Below, one piece after another: positions 50,538 to 60,283 of a stretch of DNA of 63,434 bases (its first letter is position 1; each line of letters opens with the position of its first letter). Where the stretch lies: contig JAGXTN010000049.1 of assembly GCA_018333455.1 (NCBI GenBank), positions 1 to 63,434 on the forward strand. Direction: 5' to 3'. Under the pieces are notes generated by a model. That model was not told where the DNA came from and ran no database searches. It saw only the letters and a list, made by a program, of their open reading frames with translations. The DNA comes from Dethiobacter sp. Lineage in GTDB: Bacteria; Bacillota; Dethiobacteria; Dethiobacterales; Dethiobacteraceae. Made by a program: the position numbers and the translations under genes.

Positions 50538-50873
50538 TCAGTCCAGCAGTCTTTCCACTATCGCCAGCGCTTCTGTACGAAGTCCATGGGGAATCTCCTC
50601 TGCACTCAGAAGCTCCCGTAGTTTCCGCAAGTCTCTCTCCTGAATAGAAAAACGAGCAACCAGCCCAAGACGATTTTCTGTTTTTTCCAGCGTCCTGACG
50701 GCTCTTTTGATTAAATCGTGCACACCTTGGCGTGAAATCCCGTTACTATCAGCAATCTCTGCCAAGCTCAAATCGTGCTGGTAGTATAACTCCAGACACT
50801 CCCGCTGTCTTCCGGTGAGAAAGTTACCGTAGAAATCGTAGAGCAGATTGACTCGCGTAGTCTCCTCCAGCAT
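50538..50873 (-). CDS. ylxM: YlxM, SRP-associated HTH protein
   Basis: 111 aa from ATG 50873, matching the usual N-terminus LEETTRVNLLYDFYG; a TTG at 50888 has no site. The sigma-70 region-4-like HTH is LTGRQRECLELYYQHDLSLAEIADSNGISRQGVHDLIKRA. It is encoded directly before ffh in Bacillota and modulates SRP. Confidence 0.95.
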   Translation of the reverse strand: MLEETTRVNLLYDFYGNFLTGRQRECLELYYQHDLSLAEIADSNGISRQGVHDLIKRAVRTLEKTENRLGLVARFSIQERDLRKLRELLSAEEIPHGLRTEALAIVERLLD

Positions 50874-50888
50874 TTTACCACATCCCAA

Positions 50889-51218
50889 ACAGGCTGTAAA
50901 GGCTTTTTGCTTTACAGCCCTTATTTATTTCTGAAAATAGCCCCCTAATTCCCCTCCTGGGTGGTGCGCAGCGCCGGGGTGGTCCAATACGGAACAGCTT
51001 CGCCCCCTGAAGGGGCATGAACCACCCCGCCCTGACGGGCACCCCTCGAAGAATGCGACCACCCCGCCCTGACGGGCACCCCTCCAATGGAGGGGAATTA
51101 TTTAGGCTTTTCTGCTCTGCAAATAGCTGCCGCAGTACCCTCTCGCATTTTTGGAGGTCGGTGGTCAGATGTTGGACTCATTAGAATCGGCAAAATAGCC
51201 GACTCCCTCACCCTGCCC
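50889..51218. other. Gene-free stretch between ftsY and ylxM
   Basis: 330 bp without a credible gene. It is mostly the palindrome-rich element at 50946-51100. Next to ftsY is a small hairpin (TCGGC/GCCGA, around 51190-51205) that could end the smc-ftsY transcript, without a U-tract. No 4.5S/SRP RNA pattern was recognised. Confidence 0.6.
50946..51100. repeat. MITE-like palindromic element with 12-bp inverted ends and internal 27-bp direct repeats
   Basis: TAATTCCCCTCC (50946-50957) is mirrored by GGAGGGGAATTA (51089-51100). Inside, a 27-bp unit occurs twice (51021-51047 and 51058-51084), each with a GCCC/GGGC hairpin, and GCCCC/GGGGC lies near 51002-51016. The base composition is much more GC-rich than the flanks. 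No transposase is encoded, so it would be non-autonomous. Confidence 0.75.
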
Positions 51219-52130
51219 TCATTCTAGGCTAAAAAGGCTGTTGACATACTCTGCCGGGTCAAAAGGCTGAAGATCTTCGACTCCTTCGCCAACGCCCACA
51301 AATTTAACAGGCACTTTTAGCTCTTTAGCAATGGCGATAACAATCCCGCCTTTTGCTGTACCGTCCAACTTGGTAAGGATTACGCCGGTAAGAGTGGCTG
51401 CTTCGTTGAAAACTTTAGCTTGAGCCAAAGCGTTTTGTCCGGTAGTGGCATCGAGCACCAACAAAACTTCATGCGGTGCGCCTGGCATGGCTTTTTCAAC
51501 TACACGGCGTATTTTTTTCAATTCTTCCATTAAGTTGGCTTTATTATGTAAGCGTCCGGCAGTATCACACAGCACCACATCCCGCCCTCGTCCCAAAGCA
51601 GCCGTGATGCTGTCGAAAATCACTGCTGAAGGGTCGGCTCCGTGTTGGTGCTTGATAATTTCACTGCCGGCACGGTCAGCCCAGATTTCCAGCTGTTCGA
51701 TAGCAGCTGCGCGGAACGTGTCGCCTGCCGCCAACAACACTTGTTTACCCTCTTTTTTAAAACGGCTAGCCAACTTGCCGATACTAGTAGTTTTACCGAC
51801 ACCGTTAACACCCAGAACGAGAATCACCGCCGGTTTCTCTGCGATGTTAAGGGCAACCCGTTCCCGGCCCAAAATGTCAAGCAGCAGCCCTTTGAGAATT
51901 TCCATCACCCGTACCGCTTCCTTGACTTTTTCTTCTCTTACTTTTTGGCGCAGGGCTGCCACCAAATCAAGCGTAGTAGCTACTCCCACATCGGCGGCCA
52001 CCAGGATTTCTTCTAATTCTTCATAAAATTCATCGTCAAAAGCATTGCGGGCAAATAAACCTTCCATCCGCCCCATAATGCCGCTGCGCGTCTTTTTTAA
52101 GCCCTCTTTAATTTTGCTAAAAAAGCCCAC
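51219..52130 (-). CDS. ftsY: Signal recognition particle receptor FtsY
   Basis: 303 aa from GTG 52130 behind AAGGGA, giving the standard GFFSKIKEGLKKTR start; an ATG at 52172 is less likely. The NG domain has VLGVNGVGKTTSIGKLA, AGDTFRAAAIEQLE, DTAGRLHNKANLM, TKLDGTAKGGIV and FVGVGEGVEDLQPFDP. It is the short form, without an acidic A domain, typical of this phylum. It receives Ffh-ribosome complexes at the membrane. Confidence 0.97.
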   Translation of the reverse strand: MGFFSKIKEGLKKTRSGIMGRMEGLFARNAFDDEFYEELEEILVAADVGVATTLDLVAALRQKVREEKVKEAVRVMEILKGLLLDILGRERVALNIAEKPAVILVLGVNGVGKTTSIGKLASRFKKEGKQVLLAAGDTFRAAAIEQLEIWADRAGSEIIKHQHGADPSAVIFDSITAALGRGRDVVLCDTAGRLHNKANLMEELKKIRRVVEKAMPGAPHEVLLVLDATTGQNALAQAKVFNEAATLTGVILTKLDGTAKGGIVIAIAKELKVPVKFVGVGEGVEDLQPFDPAEYVNSLFSLE

Positions 52131-52207
52131 TCTTTCACATCCCTTTCTGCTGCTTACCCAAGAATCAGGCAAAAAGAAACACTGCGCGCCTTGCCAAAAC
52201 TTCTCAC

Positions 52208-55200
52208 TCAGGCCGTAGATGCCTGCATTTGCGCCTCCTTCAGTCGGACAGAAATAAGCTTGGAAACACCCGCTTCTTCCATAGTAACACCATAAAGAAA
52301 ATCAGCCTGCTCCATCGTTTTTTTGCGGTGGGAAATCAAAATAAATTGCGTTTCCCCGCTCAGTTTGCAGAGATATTCTGTAAAACGTGTAAGATTTGCC
52401 TCGTCCAAAGCCGCTTCAATTTCGTCAAGCATACAAAACGGCGTTGGTTTCACTTTCAAAAATGCAAAAAGTAAGGCAATGGCAGTAAGCGCTTTTTCAC
52501 CACCGGAGAGTAAAGACAAGTGCTGCAGCTTTTTCCCGGGCGGCTGCGCCATAATTTCAATGCCGGCTTCCAAGAGATTGTCTTGGTCGGTAAGGCGTAA
52601 CTGCGCGCGGCCGCCGCCAAACAATTCCTTGAAAACAACCCCGAAATTTTCACTGATTATTGCAAATGCGGCAGCAAACTTTTCCCCCATACGGCTGTCC
52701 ATTTCCCGAATTACTCGCAACAGGTCCTTTTCTCCCTCCAGCAGATCATGTCGCTGCCTAGTAAGAAAATCTACCCGTTCCTGCACACGCTCGTATTCGT
52801 CAATCGCACCTAAGTTTACCATCCCCAAAGCGCTAATGTTTTCTTTCAAATTCTGAACTTCTGTCTGAGCCTGGACACTGTCCACCAGTGGTTGTGCCAG
52901 TTTTTCTGCTGCCGCAAAGTCAAGCTCCCAGCTCTCCAGCAAGCGGTCAAGCACAGCTTGCAGCTCTACTTCTACACGTCCCTGCTCGACGTCAAGACGG
53001 GCTTGCTTTCGCTCCAGTCCCGTAAGAGACTTTTCAAGCTGCCTGATTTGTTCCGCCTCTTCCCGACAGAGCGTGTTCTTTTCCTTAAGTTTTGCTTCGC
53101 GCTTCAACACAGCAGATAAGAGCTTCATCCGTTCCTGGTCCAGCACTGTGGCCTCTTCTCTGCCTTTTTCCACCAGCTCGTCAAGTACCAAGCGTTGACT
53201 TTTAATTGCTTTTATTTCTGTTTCTTTCCCCTTTTTTCTTTCTGCCAGCCGGATACGTTCCTGCCGCAAACGCTCCAGTTCTTCTTGATCATACTCCAAC
53301 TGTTTTTGAATAGATGCCAAGTGCACACGACATTCTGTATACTCATCCTGCAAGCTACGCTTTTCGTGCTCCCTAGCTGATAAGATACCAGCTAAACCGG
53401 CAAGCTCTACCAGTAAACAGTTTTCCTGTTCCTGACAGCTCTCAAGAGTGCCTCTAGCTTTTGTCAGCTCTATTTCCTTTGCCTCACGCCGGGAAATTAT
53501 TACCTCCGCTTCCCGCTCATACCCCTCCAGCGCTCTGGTCGCCGTCTCCTTCTGCCGAGTCAGATAGACTATTTCATTTTCCTTAACGCCTAATGACAAG
53601 TCACCGGCGCGCATTTTTTCTGCCAGTTTCGCCTCTTCAGCAGCCAGGTCATCCCTTTGCATAGTCAGAGCCTTAATACATTGCTGTTCTGCATCAATTT
53701 GGACTAACATTTTATTCACTATTACTTGCAGCGCTTCCGCTTCCCTTCGCCGGGACAGCACTCCTGCCTGTTTCTTTTCCCGGCCGCCCGTCATGGCACC
53801 ACCGGGGAGAATTACATCACCTTCTAGAGTGACTACACGTTCGCGAAATCGAAATAAGCGGGCGACAGATAAGGCCGCGTTCAGATTGCTTGCCAAATGA
53901 ACCCGACCAAGGAGCGACTCAGCCACCGAAGCAAAACGTTCTTCCCGCCCAATCAGGTCTGCCGCCACACCAATATAACCCTGTTGTTCCTTTAAGGCAA
54001 CAGGAATAGAGCCCCGCGGCGGAGCCTCAAGAATATTTAACGGTAAAAATGTGGCTCTGCCCTCTCTCGTCTCTTTTAACCAAGCTATGGCCTCTTTGGC
54101 CACAACGTCGTTATCTGCCACTAAATTTTGCAGGGCAGCCCCCAAAGCTGCTTCCACCGCCGTCACATATTCCGGCGGCACATCAAGCACATCTGCCACT
54201 GTCCCAAAAATACCGGCAAACTGTGCACTCTTTCTTTTGGCTGCCAGCACGGATTTGACTCCCTGGTAATACCCCGCCATGGCATTTTCCAATTCCGCAA
54301 ATAATTGCAGCTTATTTTGCACTACCGCAAGTTCTTTAACCTGGCGCTCTTTTAAAACGTTTGCTTCAAGCAGCTGGGCAGCATTCTGCTCGCGCTTGGT
54401 TCTATTGGCAAGTGCCAAACTGTGCAGCCGCTTTTGTTCGTCCGCCAGTTTTTCTTTTTCCGTTAATAACTCCTGCCCTGTTAACGAGAGAACGGCCAGC
54501 TCCGCCTCTCTCTCTGCATAACCGGCAGAGAGAGAGGCGGCTCTTTCAGTTAATTGTTCAAGCTCCACTTCCAGCCGGCTGTAGTCGGACTGCAGCCGAC
54601 GAATTTCCGGCGAGAGCCTGTCCAGTTCCTTGCGGCAGATTACGGAACGCAAAACTTCGGGAGATGATTCCATATTCTCAATTGCCTGCCTGGCTGCCTG
54701 CAGCTCGTTTTCAGCATTGGCCAGCATTTTATTGGCAGCAGTCACCTCTTCGGAGATACGGATTCCCTCCGTCACAAAAATTTGCTCCTGCCTCTCCAGT
54801 TCAGCTAAGTATGTTACCCCTTCCGCAAGTTGCCGCTCCAGACTGTGAATCCTTTCCTGGTTCACGGCGCCTCCACCCTGAACTTTTTCAAGTTGCGAAG
54901 AAAAGCGCTGAACTTCTCGCTGCATGGCGAGCAAAGCGCTCTGTTCTTCGTCTAAGCTTAGCTGGAGTTCAGTCAGTTCGGTTTCTCGGCGAACCACGCC
55001 CGCCTGAAGCTCTAACAGTTCATCGGCGGCAGCAGTAGCCCTCTGGCTCACATCGTACCATTGTTGCCGCAGCTGCCGTCCCTGGTGAACAAGCAGAGTC
55101 ACATCTCGCTCCCTCAACATCGTTCGCAGTTCAAGATAATGCCTAGCAGCAGCAGCCTGTTCACCCAAAGGCGCTAACTGGCCGGCCAGTTCGTGGATAA

Positions 55201-55780
55201 TATCGCCAACACGCAACAGATTTTCAGCAGTCTCCGCGAGACGACGCTCCGCTTCACGCTTGCGTGTTTTATACCTAAGAATTCCTGCCGCTTCTTCAAA
55301 TATTAGACGTCTCTCTTCCGGCCGTGCATGTAATATTTCATCAACACGCCCTTGCCCAATAAAAGAATAAGCTTCCCTGCCAATGCCTGTATCCATAAAT
55401 AATTCCTGAATATCTTTTAAGCGGCACTGCCGTTTATTTAACAAATATTCGCTTTCTCCGCTGCGATAGAGTCTGCGAGTCACTGTTATCTCCTGAAAGT
55501 CAAGCCCGAGCACTCCGTCGGAATGATCCAGCGTCAAAGATACTTCGGCAAAACTGACCGGTTTACGGCCGTTGGCGCCACTAAAAATAATATCCTCCAT
55601 ACGCAGGCCCCGCAAATGCTTGGCGCTTTGTTCACCAAGAACCCAACGTACCGCATCGGTAAGATTACTTTTACCGCAGCCGTTGGGGCCGACCACCACA
55701 GTTATGCCGTGAGTAAGTTCGATTATCGCCTTATCAGCAAAAGATTTGAAGCCATGCATTTCCAACCGCTTGACAAACAA
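52208..55780 (-). CDS. smc: Chromosome segregation ATPase SMC
   Basis: About 1190 aa. A TTG at 55780, 6 nt after GGGGGAG, gives the usual FVKRLEMHGFKSFADK start; an ATG two codons upstream is too close to that site. The Walker A is VVGPNGCGKSNL, the hinge lies near residues 500-680 (FLPLNILEAPPRGS, VTLEGDVILPGGAMTGG) between long coiled coils, and the C-terminal head has LLSGGEKALTAIALLFA and FCMLDEIEAALDEAN. It forms the condensin with ScpA and ScpB. Confidence 0.97.
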   Translation of the reverse strand: MFVKRLEMHGFKSFADKAIIELTHGITVVVGPNGCGKSNLTDAVRWVLGEQSAKHLRGLRMEDIIFSGANGRKPVSFAEVSLTLDHSDGVLGLDFQEITVTRRLYRSGESEYLLNKRQCRLKDIQELFMDTGIGREAYSFIGQGRVDEILHARPEERRLIFEEAAGILRYKTRKREAERRLAETAENLLRVGDIIHELAGQLAPLGEQAAAARHYLELRTMLRERDVTLLVHQGRQLRQQWYDVSQRATAAADELLELQAGVVRRETELTELQLSLDEEQSALLAMQREVQRFSSQLEKVQGGGAVNQERIHSLERQLAEGVTYLAELERQEQIFVTEGIRISEEVTAANKMLANAENELQAARQAIENMESSPEVLRSVICRKELDRLSPEIRRLQSDYSRLEVELEQLTERAASLSAGYAEREAELAVLSLTGQELLTEKEKLADEQKRLHSLALANRTKREQNAAQLLEANVLKERQVKELAVVQNKLQLFAELENAMAGYYQGVKSVLAAKRKSAQFAGIFGTVADVLDVPPEYVTAVEAALGAALQNLVADNDVVAKEAIAWLKETREGRATFLPLNILEAPPRGSIPVALKEQQGYIGVAADLIGREERFASVAESLLGRVHLASNLNAALSVARLFRFRERVVTLEGDVILPGGAMTGGREKKQAGVLSRRREAEALQVIVNKMLVQIDAEQQCIKALTMQRDDLAAEEAKLAEKMRAGDLSLGVKENEIVYLTRQKETATRALEGYEREAEVIISRREAKEIELTKARGTLESCQEQENCLLVELAGLAGILSAREHEKRSLQDEYTECRVHLASIQKQLEYDQEELERLRQERIRLAERKKGKETEIKAIKSQRLVLDELVEKGREEATVLDQERMKLLSAVLKREAKLKEKNTLCREEAEQIRQLEKSLTGLERKQARLDVEQGRVEVELQAVLDRLLESWELDFAAAEKLAQPLVDSVQAQTEVQNLKENISALGMVNLGAIDEYERVQERVDFLTRQRHDLLEGEKDLLRVIREMDSRMGEKFAAAFAIISENFGVVFKELFGGGRAQLRLTDQDNLLEAGIEIMAQPPGKKLQHLSLLSGGEKALTAIALLFAFLKVKPTPFCMLDEIEAALDEANLTRFTEYLCKLSGETQFILISHRKKTMEQADFLYGVTMEEAGVSKLISVRLKEAQMQASTA

Positions 55781-55829
55781 GGGCATCTCCCCCTATAACT
55801 CGACAATTACCGAAATAGCAGATAAAAAT

Positions 55830-55851
55830 ACCTGCTTGCGTGCAAGCAGGT
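55830..55851 (-). terminator. Terminator after spoVS
   Basis: ACCTGCTTGC/GCAAGCAGGT nearly continuous 10-bp arms with a tight loop; on the minus strand followed by ATTTTTAT. It separates spoVS from smc. Confidence 0.75.
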
Positions 55852-55866
55852 TAACAGATAACCACT

Positions 55867-56127
55867 TTACCGTGGTTCGACAATAAACTTAATCGCCGTC
55901 CGCTCTTCAGAATCGATGAGAATTTCGGCAAAGGCTGGGATGGCAATAAGGTCAATACCGTTTGGAGCTACAAAGCCACGACAAATAGCAATCGCTTTCA
56001 CCGCCTGGTTTACCGCACCGGCACCAACAGCCTGAATCTCGGCTGAACCCTTCTCCCGGACAACGGCTGCCAAAGCGCCCGCCACCGATTTTGGGTTGGA
56101 GTGCGCAGAAACTTTTAACACATCCAT
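55867..56127 (-). CDS. spoVS: Stage V sporulation protein S
   Basis: 86 aa, DVLKVSAHSNPKSVAGALAAVVREKG, AVGAGAVNQAVKAIAICRGFVAPNG and DLIAIPAFAEILIDSEERTAIKFIVEPR (in parts): the Alba-like SpoVS family. In Bacillus it affects spore coat, septation and commitment to sporulation. It is inserted between rnc and smc, with its own promoter candidate and terminator. Confidence 0.97.
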   Translation of the reverse strand: MDVLKVSAHSNPKSVAGALAAVVREKGSAEIQAVGAGAVNQAVKAIAICRGFVAPNGIDLIAIPAFAEILIDSEERTAIKFIVEPR

Positions 56128-56213
56128 GATGCCATAGTTCCCCCTTCATTAGTTCGTCTGACGCTACTGTCATATGCGTCCGGCAGAAGATGGACTTTCT
56201 GTAGTATTGTTAC

Positions 56214-56241
56214 TTATTCGTTACTATGCAAATAAATTCCT
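56214..56241 (-). promoter_or_regulatory. Candidate SigH promoter of spoVS
   Basis: On the minus strand AGGAATT then, after 15 bp, GAATAA. This resembles the SigH consensus (AGGAWWT and GAAT), and spoVS is SigH-dependent in Bacillus. The spacing is one base longer than in spoVG, so confidence is modest. Confidence 0.4.
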
Positions 56242-56258
56242 GCAATTAAAGGAGGAAT

Positions 56259-56960
56259 TTATTCTTTTCTCATCAGAGCTAGATAAGCCTCGCGGGCCGC
56301 CTCCTGTTCTGCTTCTTTCTTAGAGCGGCCACTCCCTTCACCCAGAGCTTTTCCGTGCAAAACCAGTTGTGCCACAAAAATTTTAGAATGATCCGGCCCC
56401 TGTTCGGCCACAATCTGATAATCTGGCGTAATGCCAAAGGCGGCTTGGCAATATTCTTGCATCAATGTTTTGTAATCGTGGCGCAAGCAACCGTTGGCCA
56501 AGCCTTCGAGCAGAGGAGCAAACTGCTTCTCCACCACTTTCCGCACTTCATCAAGACCCAAGTCAAGATAGATTGCACCCAACAGCGCTTCGAAAGCATC
56601 AGCCAACAATGAGGGGCGCTGACGTCCGCCGCTGGCCGCTTCCCCTTTGCCAAGCCTTAAGCAAGCGCCCAGGTGCAGCTGGTTAGCCAACAAGGTCAAT
56701 GACTCCTCACAAACTAAACCGGCACGAAAGCGAGTCAGTTTCCCTTCGGGGAAATCGGGGAAACGGAGATAAAGCGCCTCAGAAACTGCCAGTTCCAATA
56801 CCGCATCGCCCAAAAACTCGAGCCGTTCATTGTGAGCATTGCTGCCAAGGCCATGCTCATGAGCATAGGAAGAATGGGTCATTGCCTGCTGGTAATAGCA
56901 CAGCGCAGCCGGAGTGATCTCTAATTGATCGACTAGAGCTTGGAGAACTTTTCTGTCCAT
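56259..56960 (-). CDS. rnc: Ribonuclease III
   Basis: 233 aa. The nuclease signature NERLEFLGDAVLELAVSEALY and the second acidic motif LLADAFEALLGAIYLD, then a double-stranded RNA-binding domain (DYKTLMQEYCQAAFG...GKALGEGSGRSKKEAEQEAAREAYL, in pieces). It processes rRNA and other duplex RNAs. 16 bp after fabF. Confidence 0.97.
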   Translation of the reverse strand: MDRKVLQALVDQLEITPAALCYYQQAMTHSSYAHEHGLGSNAHNERLEFLGDAVLELAVSEALYLRFPDFPEGKLTRFRAGLVCEESLTLLANQLHLGACLRLGKGEAASGGRQRPSLLADAFEALLGAIYLDLGLDEVRKVVEKQFAPLLEGLANGCLRHDYKTLMQEYCQAAFGITPDYQIVAEQGPDHSKIFVAQLVLHGKALGEGSGRSKKEAEQEAAREAYLALMRKE

Positions 56961-56976
56961 TTTTTCTCACCAGATA

Positions 56977-58215
56977 TTAAATAATTTTTTTAAAGATTAA
57001 ACAGGCGTTTGTCCCACCAAACCCGAAGGAATTGGACATTGCCACAGATACTTCCCTTTTCACCGCAACATTTGGGGTATAATCCAAATCACATTCGGGG
57101 TCAGGATTATCGTAATTGACTGTGGGCGGGATAATTCCTTCCTGAATAGCCATGGCACAGGCAACGGCCTCAATGCCTCCCGCGGCACCAAGCAAATGGC
57201 CAGTCATCGATTTGGTGGAACTGACGGCCAATTTATACGCATGGTCGGCAAACACTCTTTTAATGGCTGCTGTTTCCGTCTTGTCATTCAAATCGGTCGA
57301 TGTGCCATGGGCATTGATATAGTCTACTTCCTCCAAAGCTATGCCGGCATCCGCTACAGCCATCTCCATGCAGCGTATGGCACCAGACCCGTCTGGATCG
57401 GGAGCAGTAACATGATAAGCATCACCGGAAAGTCCATAGCCAGCCACCTCGGCGTATATTTTTGCACCGCGGGCTAAGGCATGCTCCAATTCTTCCAAGA
57501 CTACTACCCCTGCACCTTCTCCCATCACAAAACCGTCACGATCAGCGTCAAATGGCCTTGAAGCCTTAAGCGGTTCGTCGTTGCGGGCAGACATGGCACG
57601 CATGGCACAAAAACCGGCAAAAGAGATGGGTGAAAAAGCGGCTTCTGAGCCGCCTGCCAACATCACATCTGCTACTCCAAGTTGAATAGTCTTAAATGCC
57701 TCACCGATGGAATGAGTTCCTGTGGCACAAGCTGTGACGATGGTTGTATTGGGCCCTTTAAAGCCAAATTCGATGGAAATATATCCCGATGCCATGTTGG
57801 CTATCAGCATCGGCACAAAAAACGGGCTAATCCGGCGCGGACCTTTTTCTTTTAGCACGGCAATCTGTTCTTCAATGGTTATGATGCCGCCGATGCCGGA
57901 ACCGACTGAAACACCTGCCCGGTTGCTATCAATGACGCTTAAATCAATTGCGGAATCCTCCATTGCCAGTTTTGAGGCCGCCAGTGCAAACTGACCAAAG
58001 CGGTCCATGCGGCGCACCTCTTTTTTATCTAAGAATTCATGGGGATCAAAATCCCGGATTTCGGCACCAATTTGAGTTGGGTAATCATCCACATTAAAAC
58101 TGGTAACGCGGGAAATCCCAGATTTACCGGCGCAAAGGCTGGTCCAGAAAGAATCTTTGCCGATTCCCACCGGGGTGACCACACCTAGCCCGGTTATCAC
58201 CACACGTCGTTTCAT
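56977..58215 (-). CDS. fabF: 3-oxoacyl-ACP synthase II
   Basis: 412 aa. Catalytic Cys in [13 protein letters not shown], His in [11 protein letters not shown] and [15 protein letters not shown], with the terminal [14 protein letters not shown]. It elongates acyl-ACP chains with malonyl-ACP. GAGGTGA stands before the ATG. It lies after acpP, with a strong hairpin in between. Confidence 0.97.
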   Translation of the reverse strand: MKRRVVITGLGVVTPVGIGKDSFWTSLCAGKSGISRVTSFNVDDYPTQIGAEIRDFDPHEFLDKKEVRRMDRFGQFALAASKLAMEDSAIDLSVIDSNRAGVSVGSGIGGIITIEEQIAVLKEKGPRRISPFFVPMLIANMASGYISIEFGFKGPNTTIVTACATGTHSIGEAFKTIQLGVADVMLAGGSEAAFSPISFAGFCAMRAMSARNDEPLKASRPFDADRDGFVMGEGAGVVVLEELEHALARGAKIYAEVAGYGLSGDAYHVTAPDPDGSGAIRCMEMAVADAGIALEEVDYINAHGTSTDLNDKTETAAIKRVFADHAYKLAVSSTKSMTGHLLGAAGGIEAVACAMAIQEGIIPPTVNYDNPDPECDLDYTPNVAVKREVSVAMSNSFGFGGTNACLIFKKII

Positions 58216-58246
58216 ATTTTCACCTCATAACATAGCAGTGTCCCTA

Positions 58247-58277
58247 AAGGAAGCCCTGCAGAGCGCAGGGCTTCCTT
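58247..58277 (-). terminator. Strong hairpin between acpP and fabF
   Basis: A 13-bp perfect stem (58247-58259 with 58265-58277) and a 5-nt loop. The T-tract is short (CCTTTAG), so it may partly terminate or stabilise the acpP message, raising ACP over FabF. Confidence 0.7.
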
Positions 58278-58284
58278 AAACTAT

Positions 58285-58512
58285 TTAGACATGGGTTTCT
58301 ATGTATCTTACCACATCTCCCACCGTCTTAATCTTTTCAACTTCCTCATCGGAGATTTCCAGTTTAAATTCTTCCTCAATGGCCATGACCAGTTCGACTA
58401 TGTCCAAAGAATCGGCGTTAAGCTCCTCAAAAGAAGTGTCTTTGGTCATCTCGCCTTCTTCCGCGCCCAATTGTTCGCTTATAAGCACCTTAACTCTTGC
58501 AAAAAAATCCAT
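58285..58512 (-). CDS. acpP: Acyl carrier protein
   Basis: 75 aa, very acidic. The phosphopantetheine serine is in [20 protein letters not shown] (DSLD). GAGGAGGTGA precedes the ATG. It carries growing acyl chains for the Fab enzymes and PlsX. Confidence 0.97.
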   Translation of the reverse strand: MDFFARVKVLISEQLGAEEGEMTKDTSFEELNADSLDIVELVMAIEEEFKLEISDEEVEKIKTVGDVVRYIETHV

Positions 58513-58570
58513 TTCCTCACCTCCTCTTCCTAGATAGTAAAAAAAACGTTCGCAAAAGTCAAATCTTTTC

Positions 58571-59329
58571 CTATTGCATAACCAAGCCGCCGTCTATGGC
58601 GATTACTTGGCCTGTGATATAAGCTGCACGCTCTGATGCCAGAAAAACTACTGCTTCCGCGACGTCTTCCGGCAAGCCGAAACGACCTAGAGGAATTTGT
58701 TTTAATATGTCCGACTTTATATCTTCTAGGAGCACCGACGTCATTTCTGTCTCAATATAGCCGGGAGCTACAGCATTAACGGTAATTTGCCGGCTGGCTA
58801 ACTCCTTGGCCAGAGATTTTGTCAAGCCAATCAGCCCAGCTTTAGCGGCTGCGTAGTTAGCCTGCCCTGCCCCACCCGCCTGACCGATGACAGACGAAAG
58901 GTTGATTATCCGCCCGCCCGACTTTTGTTTTAAAAGCGGACGCATTACCGCTTTTGCGCAGTTAAAAGCACCGCTCAAGTTGGTATCAATCACCGACTGC
59001 CATTCCTCAAGCTTCATCCTAGCGACAATATTATCGCGGGTAATGCCCGCATTATTAACTAGTATATCAATTTTGCCGAATATATCAAGGGCAGTCCTAA
59101 CCAGTTTTTCACAATCTGACGCGTCCGCCACATCTGCTCGCACGACCACACCTTGACCACTGGCAGCTTCAACTGCAACCAGCGTTTCATGTGCCGCACT
59201 TTCATTTGCAGTAAAATTAATGACTACTGAAGCCCCTTCTCTGGCCATGGCCACGGCAATAGCCCGTCCGATACCGCGAGACGCGCCTGTGACAATCGCT
59301 ACTTTACCATGCAACAACAGATTAGCCAC
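58571..59329 (-). CDS. fabG: 3-oxoacyl-ACP reductase
   Basis: 252 aa short-chain dehydrogenase: [47 protein letters not shown] (S-Y-K triad) and [10 protein letters not shown]. It reduces 3-oxoacyl-ACP with NADPH. The GTG start overlaps the fabD end. Confidence 0.96.
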   Translation of the reverse strand: MANLLLHGKVAIVTGASRGIGRAIAVAMAREGASVVINFTANESAAHETLVAVEAASGQGVVVRADVADASDCEKLVRTALDIFGKIDILVNNAGITRDNIVARMKLEEWQSVIDTNLSGAFNCAKAVMRPLLKQKSGGRIINLSSVIGQAGGAGQANYAAAKAGLIGLTKSLAKELASRQITVNAVAPGYIETEMTSVLLEDIKSDILKQIPLGRFGLPEDVAEAVVFLASERAAYITGQVIAIDGGLVMQ

Positions 59330-60269
59330 CTTCTTCCTCAGTAAAAGCTTTCAAAAGTTTTTCCAGTGTTTTGGCATCCTCCACCTGATGAACCAAGGCG
59401 TTCGGGTTGATTTTCCTCATCAATCCGCTTAAAGACTTACCGGGTCCCACTTCCACAAACAGCCGGTAACCGTCCGAGATCATTTTTTCCATTGAATCCT
59501 GCCACATAACTGCGTTACTCACCTGACGAACGAGTGCGTCACAAATCTCGGCGGGTTGGCAGACATAGTCTGCGGAAATATTCGCCACCACCGGCAGGGC
59601 GACTGATGCAACTTTAACGCTTTCCAGTTCCCTGGCTAGGAGCGGTTCGACTCCTTTTAACAGACTACAATGGAAAGAAACGCTGACCGGCAGTTCCATC
59701 GTCCGTTTTGCCCCTAGTTCTTTAGCAATCTCACACGCCCTGCGCATGGCGGCAACTTCACCGGCCACGACAATTTGCTCGGGTGAGTTGTAGTTGGCCG
59801 GCTCCACTACGCCCACTGCCGAAGCCTCTAGGCAAGCCTGCACCACTTTTCCCCGTTCTAAACCGAAAATAGCTGCCATTCCGCCGACACCTGGCGGCAC
59901 GGCTTCCTGCATAAACCGGCCGCGCTTCTGCACCACCGAAAGCGCATCGGCAAAAGGCAACGAACCTGCCGCAACCAGCGCAGCGTATTCACCAAGACTC
60001 AGTCCAGCCACGCCTTGCGGCTCTAGACCGTGTTGCTTTAATACTTCTAAGCAGGCTATACTTGTCGCCAAAATAGCAGGCTGGGTGACTTCTGTCAGCT
60101 TCAACTCTTCCTCACTGCCGGAAAACATTTTCGCTGATAATTTCATCCCAAGCGCTTCATCAGCTTCCGCAAAAACACGGCGCGCCACATGGAAATTCTC
60201 GGCCATGTCCCTGCCCATACCCACATACTGAGACCCTTGACCAGGGAAAATAAAGGCGATTTTACCCAT
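59322..60269 (-). CDS. fabD: Malonyl-CoA:ACP transacylase
   Basis: 315 aa. FIFPGQGSQYVGMG at the start, the nucleophile in GLSLGEYAAL, His in VSFHCSLL and a terminal VEVGPGKSLSGL. It loads malonate onto ACP. GGAGGTAAAG before the ATG. Confidence 0.97.
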   Translation of the reverse strand: MGKIAFIFPGQGSQYVGMGRDMAENFHVARRVFAEADEALGMKLSAKMFSGSEEELKLTEVTQPAILATSIACLEVLKQHGLEPQGVAGLSLGEYAALVAAGSLPFADALSVVQKRGRFMQEAVPPGVGGMAAIFGLERGKVVQACLEASAVGVVEPANYNSPEQIVVAGEVAAMRRACEIAKELGAKRTMELPVSVSFHCSLLKGVEPLLARELESVKVASVALPVVANISADYVCQPAEICDALVRQVSNAVMWQDSMEKMISDGYRLFVEVGPGKSLSGLMRKINPNALVHQVEDAKTLEKLLKAFTEEEGG

Positions 60270-60283
60270 GCTTTACCTCCTGC

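Noticed and set aside
51021-51084. Two 27-bp direct repeats considered as a CRISPR
   Set aside because: Only two copies, 10 bp apart, inside an inverted-end element; no cas genes.
54361-55038. 225-codon plus-strand frame
   Set aside because: Antisense to the SMC coiled coil, a region where long shadow frames are common.
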